Shown here: positions 54,146 to 64,000 of the stretch, piece by piece
Layout: every line of letters begins with the position of its first letter
How positions within the stretch are numbered: position 1 is the first letter of the stretch
Source: Marasmius tenuissimus
Lineage: Eukaryota > Basidiomycota > Agaricomycetes > Agaricales > Marasmiaceae
NCBI GenBank assembly: GCA_029532415.1
Contig: JAQOTA010000012.1
Span: 1-64,000 of the forward strand
Direction of reading: 5' to 3'
DNA: 64,000 nucleotides
Translations under genes and position numbers: made by a program
The notes under the pieces: generated by a model
The model's input: the letters and a program-made list of their open reading frames with translations, nothing else
Databases searched by the model: none
What the model was told of the DNA's origin: nothing

Positions 54146-57100
54146 CTTTTTACCCCCCACTGCCCTAAATGGTGGAAACTGACAAAGACCGAAGGAGGCG
54201 AAGTGCGTGCTGACGCTATAGCCTGACGCCCGGCCATAAGCTGACGCTCCGTTTGACTCGTACCTGTAACCCGATCTGGATCTTCTCCATTTGGTCACCA
54301 GAAAATAACTAATTCGTAAAATACAAAATTAGTCACAAAGTGACACCCCGTATAGATCTCGGCACCTCACCCGTCGCCGTAATCCGTAGTTGGACCGATT
54401 CGTTGACATGTTGCCGCTGACCACGCACTTTTCGCTCTTCCCTTTCCCTGCTGACTGGCCCTATTCACCTCTTCCGAGCGGCTGACCAAACCTCATTATT
54501 ATCCCGAGGAGCCTTTCCGGAATACGCACACAAGCGGCATTCCCTGCTGCTCATTGTCCTATTCACAGGTTTTTTTCGTGCGTGTACATCGTTGCATGTG
54601 CATTGCAGCCTGTACACCTTTTCTTGATTGACATCCCAAGGGCCGCCGCCCAGCCTCCAGCGCGCTGCGCGACGCTCGCTCTTGACTCGGTCATTATCCT
54701 CATTCAAAATGCTATGTTAGGTACCGTACTTTTACCACGAAACATGCCCTCCCAGCGCCGTAGTCAAGTATTCCAAGTAAGTAGCCAAGGCAATTGAAAA
54801 AGCTCAAAGTCATCTCAACTCGAATGCGCATCCCGGGAACGCTCGCTAAACCTATAGCCATTTTCGACGGGGATGGGAAATGAGTATTGAATAGCAGCTG
54901 TACAACCGTCGAAATGGTGTCTATATTGCGCACTCACTCAAAAGCCTTCGGGGCTTGCTGACAATTCGCTTACTACGCCACTTGCTCGCAAGTCCATTCC
55001 ATTATTAGCCAATAACCATTCGTTCGCGGTTCGTTTCCTTTAATCACCTCGTCGTTAACGGTAACCTGTCCTCATATAGGATATATCCTAGGAACTAGGA
55101 CATGCTACTACGTCAGGGGATTACCCCACGTCCCGCTCACGCTGCAACACCCCATTATACACCTTCCGTCTTGGTACTTGATGGCCATGGGATGCTCGAT
55201 ACTATAAACTGCTATCTGAACTACTCAACGCCGGGGAGGGAACACTTTACCGACACACAACCCCAGAATCTGAACGGGAACTCGGGATGATCTCATACTA
55301 CCAGACGACAATCCTAAATAGAGAAATGGACTTTTGACTGGTTACTACGCTCCTCGACCCCTCATTCCTCGGACTATTCCCAACTTGACTCTTTTTTTTA
55401 CCCTCCTTCTCTCTGATCTATGGATTTCACAGCCGCATCAGAATTCATTACTTGCCACACATCATCATCAAGTACTCAGAACCTGACTCCTTCTCCCCTA
55501 CAGTGGCACGGTACCTGCGAAATCCGCACTCTGGTCGGGCTACCGGTAGACAGTTTGTACTTCGTCCCCACACGGACGCGGGCGGGTCATACCCACCTCA
55601 AACAGTATCTCTTGGGCTTTTGTGGTTAACCCTCTTGCCCACGCCTACGTTTTTGGTGGATATTCTACCTACAAGCTCCATCGATATCAAAAAACACTGG
55701 CACGCAATGTGCTAACCAAAAACTCCAACGAGGCTACACACGCTCACGGAAGTTGACGGCCGTGGAAGTTGAAACAAAGTGTTGATTGTTCCCCTCGGGT
55801 TTTATTTCTCACGCTGTGCCCTCGGTTGGTGTTTTGTGGGGTTTCTGGAATGTTCAATGGTATTGCTGGTTATGATCAGTCCTCTCTTTGTCACTGTGCG
55901 CTCGAGTGATTTGTGAGCGGCCCGGGGAGGGGGAGAGTGTGCTTAGTCTGCCTATCGTGACCTCCCTCCCTCGGGTCTTGGCATGCTACAGTTTAATGTT
56001 TCAGTGCGAATATCCGCTCTAATCACCTCAGTTCCCTCCTATCTCGCTTCTTCGCCTTGGCTTGTGGTTTCTTGACGACCTAACAACCCACGGAGAGTGA
56101 GAGTGTACTAGCGTGTACGTTCCCCCGCCGGATAACAAGTGATGATCGAAGGAAATGAAAAATTACAAATGAATGAATGGAACCCGAAAATCCCAAAAAA
56201 CTGAATTGAATTGATAGTGGCGATCATGTAGGTGTTGTCCGAGGAGGTAAGGGATTTCTAATCGTTTCTCTCCCTGTCTGTGCTTATAATTACACCTCAG
56301 GTTTGTCGAGCCAAAGCGCTTTCCCCTCGGACCTCCCGCCGCCGCCCTCATTGAACATTCCCCCGACATCACCATCGACGCCCTTGCTGTACCCCGCGGC
56401 GTTCCCTTTTATCTTTTTCCTTCTCCCTCCCGGCGGCGACAGCGACAACCGTTTACGCGTTCCGTAGCTAGGGTCGTCTGGTTGTCGAGTGTGGATTTGT
56501 TGTCTTGATACCTGCCATCATCATCACCATGAAAAAAAAAAGAGCCGCACAACCTTCAACGTCGAACATTTGCTCCGATCAGCCGTTGCTTCATAAACCA
56601 AAACTTCGGATAGCGACAACTGTTTTTGCGTGTCAAAGCTGGAGCCCGTTGTCCGTTGTTGTTGTTGTTATCTCAATAACCACCACACACTATTATTGAC
56701 TCTTGAGACGGAGAAGTTGGAAGCCTCAAATTTGTTCCCCTCATCAGCCGTGCCAGCCGTTTGGTGCTTCATCTTCTCCCCGCCTTTCCTCCCCCCCACT
56801 CAATGATCCAGGCCTAGACGCCACTGGCATCCCGTATTTCTCTATTCCTTCCCCCTCCCTCTATTCGCTCATGATCTGACCCGCCATCAGAAGATCCAGC
56901 GGGATTCGAGGAGGGGTTGATAACTTGATTACTGGGCAGTGGCTTTGTTAGAGTTAACCGTCAAGTCACTCTTATTTCCGTTGATCTTTTTACTTTACTC
57001 CTGCCTTTTCCTGATCGTTACCACCAGACTGGGAGATCCCGTAATCCGTTTCAGGAGTTTGTGAGGGTTGAAGGGTTAATAAGACAAAGCTGTAACGGAG

Positions 57101-60100
57101 GTGTCGACTCGTTCTCTTCCGGCGCCACCCACTTGAGTCTTCGAGGCTGCTTTTGAGGCTGAAATACCTCACACCTCCGATTCTTCCGGGGTTGTCTTCA
57201 TCTGGACTCTGGAGGTAATCGGGTTCTTTGACGAGTTATCACCACTCAGATTGGCTCTGGGATTGAGGGGGTCGAGAGGGAGATTGAGCTTGGGTTAGCT
57301 TTCGAAGTTCGTCGGAGTACTCTTCCATTGTCAATCGAACGACACCGACGCTGGCTCTTAGAACCCGTATCTGACTTCAGAAAGAAAAGTTTTTCGAGAT
57401 CTATTGGTGTCTTGCACGAGGCTCGTAGCTTATGGGACGGTTAGGGACCATGCCTTAGGGACGATTTGCTCTTTTCATCTTGGCTCTTTGAACGTGTCGG
57501 ACGCTCGATATTCGGCTACTCCCAATCTCGAATAGATCCCTTACACCTCAGCCTCCCTTCGACGTCTATGCCTACCGAAGAAGTTAGGGGCGTCTCGGAG
57601 CTCCGGGAAACGTAGCCAGGTAAGTTTTATATCTTTGGCTTTATGGGGATTTTTTACTGACTGATACTACTTGTACGTCGCAAGGCGCGTCGGAATCTGA
57701 ACCACCGGCTCCAGTCTCTCCATCATACGCATGCATTCAACGTTCACGTTCAATATTCAATTTTTGCGTGTTCAGACTCATCTTCATACGATGTCTATTG
57801 ATTTGTGTCCTTAGCGGAGCATGAAGTACGTACGTACATTGGACCCGGTCACGACTCGAGAAATACAAGGGCTCCCTTCAACCCGTCCCGAGCACAAAGC
57901 ATCAGGTTCCGGCCCACTTGATGGAAACGAACGAATTGACCAGGAAACGGAGACCGTGTTTCATGAATTCAACGAACCTCCATCATGATGATCAACAACT
58001 CGATTGAGGCGGTGGGACCCATACAATCAAACATCCATGCTACTATTATCACTTTACTTCACAGCCTCGCGCAGAGGAGGCGCCGGCGTGTCTTTGTTCT
58101 TGATTTGGGAGTGTTGAGATGCTGATATTCATTGATTCTAGAAGTTTAACAGGTTGACATATAAGACAGATAGCTCTCAAAGCCTCCTCGTCCGACGCCA
58201 CACCGTTTGATGGTTGCTCATTTCAACTGTTCAACGAGCGCTACGCTCACTCGAGGTGGTGTTATTTAGCTGTCTAATGTCTAATGTCTACTGTCTAATA
58301 CCTCCATAGTTCCCCGCACGATCGAGCGAGCTCGTAATACAACTGGTGTGTTCATCCTGTTCGCGTCTCTCGATCGTCTCAGCCACAGCTTGGACACAAA
58401 CGGCCGGTCAGGTGGAACGGCGGTGATGTCATCTGCAATGGTTTGACTCCTCGTTGTCCTCCTTCGGAATGTGGCTCCAAATCGCAGCCCTAGCAATGGG
58501 AATTACTTGGCTGGGTGCCGCAGTCACGCTCAGAAGGCCTTTCCCTGACTAGCAGGAGGAGTTCTCTGCAATTAAACTTACATACATAGGATAGCGGCCG
58601 GCCCGGAGTGGTGGACCGCCCATTTCCCCGAGGTGGTTCTCAGTCTCCTCCCTCCAAAAGCGGCTCCATCGCAATGTCAGCTTCTTGTACTGCATATCCA
58701 GTGATATATCGAGTATAGCCACGCTCGGAGGACTGTCTATCCTCCTCCTCTGCTCGTACGTACCAGTGCCTCGTCTGCATTCACCACTTACAGCTTGGAC
58801 ACCGGCCGTTCCAGAATCGAGGGCCGTTTAAACGGTGATATCATCATGGCCGTGCTATTCGTCCGGTTACCACCACGTTCAGTACTGCTCCTCCTTCCCC
58901 TCCCTCCATCACACCGACTCCTCCCACTTGCATCACCCGTCGATTCTCCTCATTTCTTGATGCGCCGGGTGCGGGTATAACAGTTGAGGCGAGATGGGAC
59001 CATCGGGAAACGTTTGGGAATCGACGTCATCTCGGCCCCTCCTAATGTCAAAGAATCAACTACTCCTCCCGAGTCCCACCTGATGTTGGATGACGATGTT
59101 GGTTTCCGATTCTCGATTCTCTGACAATGTCATCCCCAGTCATTCGTCGCAACGGAAGAAACAAGAAGGGTTCAGCTTAGTGATGATGACATAGGGCATG
59201 ATACCTTCCCTGTTCGTAGCAAGTACGAATGCTCGGCCAGGATTGACTGCCTTGTCAAGACGAAGAATCGCCGAGAATTTGACTGAAATTGGAACCTTCT
59301 AGCTAGATGACTGCTCTGTAATCTAAACCGAGTCTTCGATTCTGCATGACGCGGGATTCCTCGCGCAAGGCGCGTCGTCACTGCATATGGGATAGGAGGG
59401 CATATAATACTGCAACTACTCCCGGACACGTCCCTATAAGAGTACGTCTCCTACTTACATTCAAGCTGACACTGGATGACTATTAACGATCCCCGGCCTT
59501 GTCTGGTATCTCTGAGAAGCTCGCACTGTGGTCGGATATTCAGCGGGAAAATCGTGCGACACTGGGAGGCTTCGGACTCCTGAGCATGGGTATTTCGGGC
59601 TACCTGCCTTCCTTCGACCCTCTAGACTGGTATTGCCCTCTTCGTAGAGTCTAATCCATTCCGAACCTACTCTCTATCTATGATCCGAGACGGTCTCATG
59701 GACTGGCTGCAGCTAGTTCCCTAGCTGGTCCTATGACAACCCAAGGACTAAACCCCATTTAGGGACGAGGGGTCCTTTGACGCGACGCGTCTCGCGATTA
59801 CTACACTACTTTCGGGCCGACTCGAAGTCTTGATCTGGCTTCTTCCGCCACGCTACTGTCGTCTGCATTCTTATTATGTCCTCATATCGCTTTCTACGTT
59901 CCGATGGCGGTTCTCTTGTGTCAGGCGTTCAAGCGAACGAGAAACTCTCACATTACCATTCGAGTTTGTTATTCCGGTATCGAGGTGTTCAGGTGTCTGG
60001 TCGTTATCTGATACTCAGGCTCAAACCTCAAGGCCTCAACATGCATGCGTTATCCAAACATTTCTCCGCAGCTCGCCTAAGTTGCCACATTCAGCCATTG

Positions 60101-60182
60101 TTCTCCACTTATTGTTCCTTTAGCTTGGCTATGCATACGGTCTTATACGGCCAGGTTTCTACGCGACCCTACAAGAACGTGT
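54146..60182. other. Long gene-poor region
   Basis: No complete gene is supported across 6 kb. On the minus strand a block at about 57372-57238, after an acceptor-like GTCAG, reads RVLRASVGVVRLTMEEYSDE and ends SPSRPPQSQSQSEW before a stop; it looks like the last exon of a gene but has no visible partners. Two partly similar blocks (58385-58440 and 58793-58850, both containing CAGCTTGGACA) suggest a local duplication. A short tandem run of CTAATGT units lies near 58274-58298. Much of this may be the long upstream region of the cyclin gene. Confidence 0.4.
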
Positions 60183-63100
60183 ATGCTGGTGGATTCAGAA
60201 TTCTCTGAAACCATTTTTACGTCTCCCGAGCTCCCCGGCACGCCTGGGGATGACTTATTCATGAATTTGATTATCCAATGTCCGACTGTGCGTCGTGAGT
60301 CCACGCCTCCACCGAATTGGAAAACAGACCTTCTGACTTTGCTTCCCCACACCTCGTTCTCAGCCCCGTTCGACAAGTCAGGAAATGATGAGGTGAGTCG
60401 CATTCGCTTCTTTCATTTCATTTCCATCTCGCTTAGGAGTACTTCTGGTCTCCATTGTCCTTGTTCTGGCGTGCTAAGCGACGTCTTACCTATTCATTTC
60501 CATTGTAACGTGATCATGAGTGGCTCAAGCGTTCCTTATCGCTCGAATTCTGATAATCTATCATACATCAGTTCCGATAATCGAGGTCCCCGTAGGACCC
60601 CATGGCAAATCAGAAGATCGGTAGGTGGTGTTCCTGTTGTCTTCCCTGTGATCATTCTTGTTGCAGGCGAGACAAAGCGAGTGATTGTGAGTCCAATCGT
60701 TGAGTGAAGCTGTTGTTTCCTTATTGAATCTTGACTCATTTGACAGCGCTGAAATTCTCATAAGGGGCTCCTCCTTCCATATTGGATCAGTGATAACGGC
60801 GCTGGAACCTCTCGCATGCGAAGAACTGCTTTACTCGTCCCGAGACTGTATGCTGCGAGTATGGATGCCACATGTAACCCGTAAGTCTGTGCGGGTTGTT
60901 ATTTCTGTCCTCGACTCATCTGTCATTCGTACACCCCATGATGACGAGTTTATTGGGTGGATTGACGTCCAGCGTGATTTGGCAAAGATATTGGCAGGAG
61001 TCTTGTTTGATTTTGAATGCTGAGCATATATATTTCCAGCCCCTCCCGATTGAGCTTCCAGTCAATCATTTCCCGACTACGACCTTTCCGTCCTGTGGAA
61101 TCCGACGCAACCGCGTACACTTAGGTATTTATGTGTTCGCTGACCGCCGCATGAACGCCTAATATCTAATTTTGTGGTATGTGTTGATTTCGTGATGGCT
61201 GGCAGATGTACGGAGCTCGAGCTAACTAATGTAGACATAGGGTCCTCTTCTCTTCCCTTAGGGACAATACCTCTCGTCAGGGATGCAGAACGGCAATAAA
61301 AGTAATGAGTCGAGGTCGAGTGTCAAATGAATCGAATTTACTTCTCATGCGGTTGCTGTCATTAATTGAATTTATTAGTGAAAGACACCTTTGGCACGCC
61401 AGCTCGTCTGTTCAGCTGTAATTCAAGCTGTTGAGATGATAATTCAACCACCTTTCACCTTCCTTCAAACCCTTTCCTTCTCCCTGAACATACGAGAGAG
61501 TCGGATTTTCGACGTCCCACGAAAGCGCTCGAAATGAGATCGTGAGAAACCGGTTACCTTCCAGAAGCCGAGTCTCTCGGCATCCTCAAACAGTTAGATT
61601 ACCGGAGATTACTTGAAGCGTCATCATTGCTTTGTCGTTTTCCGAACCGACGACCACGTCGTTGACTCATCCTCGGTTTTTATTTCTTCTTCCAGTCAGC
61701 GCCCGTGAAAGTGATATGACCAGGAAGGATGGAGAAATATCCCGGTGAGTTCCCTGCATCCCTAGCCCGAGGAAAAATTGCTGGCGTGTTGGAATCACCT
61801 GAGGCTGCCAGCGTGCTCGAAATGGCCTTGACAAAGATAGAAAGATAGGACAGCAACACCCGGTTGTAACTTGTGAGTATTTCGAAGTGTTCTAGCTATC
61901 TTCTCTTGAGGAGGCGTATCTCACGCTATCCCGCTCCGGACCGTATTGCAGGTCTCGATGTTTATTCGACCCTAACTCTCCGCCTCGTCAACCCCACGAA
62001 GACTGATCATGCTTGATCGCGCCGAAAAACTAAAGCATCCATTGATGTCGGTCCGTATAGCGAAGACACAGGATCAAAGGACCCTGAAGGATGTTGATTG
62101 TGCTGGCGCGGTGCGTATTCCGACATTAGCGTGGTTACTGTTCGTAACAGCGAAGTTCGCAGCTTGTAACATTGCTGTGGATCGCAAGTTTGGAAGCTGA
62201 AGTCCCGATCAAGGCTCATTGGGCAGAGATGGTGTGTATGATCTGTTTCAATCGTGTAACCCCGTCATTTGCTTTGATCTTACCATTCCCAACAGGAACT
62301 CGTTCAACGGCGGGGAACGTCTATCTTTGATGCGTACTGCGCTATTCGTTAAACGATTCGGCCGTGTCTTTCCAGCTGGAGCACGCCGAATCATTATTCC
62401 AGCGCTCTGCGCTGAGGACGGCTTTGGCAGAACTTTGTGCAGGCGACCGGAGGGATTACTCGTCGCCCTCCCAATTTAGGACCATTTCGATGTTCGGTGT
62501 TTTCCGATGAGTAAGTACATATCTTTGATTCCCTGGTTCATGTTCATCATCATAATCCAGAGTGAGCAACACCCCGCAGATCACGAATCAGAACGGCGCT
62601 CGTTTCTCTCGATGAAGACGAGTTGATGACCCCAGGTAGTACCCCGCCTTTCGCCGTTTTCGCTATGTATACCTCGGCCGTGAGATCATCGAGGTATCGA
62701 GGATATGCTCATATAAGGCATCTTGCTAAGTACTTGCCGGCGGAATGGTCTTCCTCGGAACCATCAAGTCTGCGCCTAAAGCTCCTTTTGGTGGCCGACC
62801 AAGGCGGGTGTCGTTATGATTCTGGGGACAAGGCCCATACACTCGAGTCCTGATACAAAGCGACTGGTTCAAAATTGGCGCACCATGCCATTTTTGCGGT
62901 GACCTCGTTCAACAAGTCGATGTTCACGGCAGATTTCTAGAAGAGCTAAGTATACGTGGTAAAGCCTTCTGCCTTCTGACGGTTTTTCGCACTCGAGCTT
63001 GGGTTTTTGACTTCCAACTTTTCCTCACAGCTATCTGCCCGTTCTCTCCCGTGAGTGAGCGACTTTCTCATATGTTTGATCGCAGCAGTCCGATTAATTC

Positions 63101-63840
63101 GCCAACTTTCCTTTCTTGTACAGAAATGTATATGAAAATCCGGGTCTCTCAACGGTTTCAGCACTTCGAGGAATGACTTCATCCACGAGTCAACCTTCAC
63201 GGTTAATCTTCAGCACCTCGGACATGAAGTACCCCAGACTCGAGTTTTGTATCAGGGCAATTACACCCAATCGGCCGGGTCTTCTTGCTAATCCTTTAGT
63301 GGTCAGTCGTATTACCGTTGTCCTTGACCCTAACCTCCGCAACGCCTATGCGGAACGGAGGATTAGCCTATCTGCGCTGATGAAACCAGAACATTTGCTA
63401 CTCGGTGAATATGGGGTTGCGATCATCTATGTATCGTTTATCAGCGTTGTAGCCGTCCACCAAAGTTTGACTTCAACGCGGTCTCTGCCTGGGCGCCGAC
63501 ATCGTCATGTTCTGGTTCGATGTCTCAGGAACAATCAGAAAATTTCCAGCGCTCGACGTTGCTCAGTGAGTTTCGTTTTCTTGGCTCTGCTTCCTGCTCG
63601 AGAAGAAATGAGTACATCCAAACGGAGGTCAGCGATGGTACCGATGCTAAAACGAGACCTTCGACAGGTACAGTCACTTAACTTAGGATTCATGTCCGAG
63701 GCAACGAGCGTGTTGCTACGAAAATCTTGGGGACTCGGTCGATTATCAAGAGACACAGCCAGCCTGTGTCCTTCGTCATACCGATAGAATCTCGATCGAC
63801 GCGAGGTGGGCCTTTCTTGACGTCGAGTACACGCTCTATA
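60183..63840 (+). repeat. Decayed dispersed repeat, copy 2, with exon-like blocks
   Basis: The first block, ending at a good donor at 60392 (GAG|GTGAGT), reads VDSEFSETIFTSPELPGTPG, then ECPTVRR-like sequence and LLTLLPHTSFSAPFDKSG. A following block after TTAG gives EYFWSPLSLFWRAKRRLTYS. Blocks at about 60950, 62045-62155, 62395-62515 and 63745-63840 match the copy at 35.2-38.1 kb in order and spacing but in opposite orientation. Some frames are interrupted: ALTKIER is followed by TAG at 61846-61848 although the homologous-looking frame continues. No full gene can be read, and no family is recognised. Confidence 0.45.
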
Positions 63841-64000
63841 TGGATGTGGTTGGCTTGCCCGTGTGATAGCGTTCGGCCACGGCCTTGATTTTGGCAAGCT
63901 CCCGCCAGCACTCCGTTCCACTACGTCCCTAGTTCTGAGTTCGTTCTCGGTAGCGACTTATCGATGATCTCAGGCCTGGACTCGATTTGCATGACTGAGT
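63841..64000. other. Window end
   Basis: No supported feature in the last 160 bases. Confidence 0.4.

Noticed and set aside
63116..63787. A 223-codon plus-strand frame
   Set aside because: Parts of the same stretch read better in another frame (STFTVNLQHLGHEV), it overlaps the decayed repeat, and no domain is visible. I treat it as chance within decayed sequence.

Overview
The window reads as accessory, transposon-rich DNA from an Agaricomycete (mushroom-forming basidiomycete). The evidence is short GT-AG introns of about 40-100 nt, a KDZ transposase with its CxC2 cysteine cluster, a tandem cluster of F-box proteins with the N-terminal C-x2-C and coiled-coil layout common in this group, a DUF6533-type membrane protein, and a fungal MULE-like transposase. 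Only one gene looks like core cell machinery: a PCL/PHO80-type cyclin near 53-54 kb. Gene models were spliced by eye from frame continuity and splice sites.

1-16.8 kb: the 5' part of a KDZ transposase (minus, cut by the window edge); a 1149-residue SPT5-like KOW protein (minus); a tRNA-like gene sitting between two 89-bp inverted repeats; a tandem pair of unknown paralogues (6.7-8.0 kb and 9.9-11.2 kb, minus), the second with a frameshift in a 10-base homopolymer; a 65-residue small gene between them; and an intact 11-exon gene of unknown function (12.6-15.1 kb, plus). This stretch carries arrays of the hexamer GTTCAC, mostly at exact 10-bp spacing. They occur inside introns of three unrelated genes and as a 1-kb cluster that abuts a truncated PLP-dependent decarboxylase.

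17.9-27.1 kb: an F-box cluster. There are two intact tandem copies (18.6 and 23.7 kb) and a broken one between them (20.5 kb, one frameshift and one nonsense codon). Beside them is a second type of F-box-like gene on the minus strand (26 kb) and a decayed copy of it (18 kb).

27.6-32.3 kb: a DUF6533-like membrane protein with many introns (minus) and a two-exon gene of unknown function (plus).

32.3-45 kb: no intact gene could be built. It holds exon-like pieces, a perfect-looking MITE at 39.5 kb and one copy of an old repeat (35.2-38.1 kb, minus) whose second copy lies in opposite orientation at 60.9-63.8 kb.

45.0-49.9 kb: a complete-looking MULE-type DNA transposon with DDE residues and inverted subterminal ACATTCAC-type repeats at both ends. 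53.1-54.1 kb: the cyclin. 54.1-64 kb: mostly gene-poor, ending in decayed exon-like material on the plus strand.

The features most worth a second look are the helically phased GTTCAC arrays within introns, the tRNA in a foldback element, and the two-copy decayed repeat.
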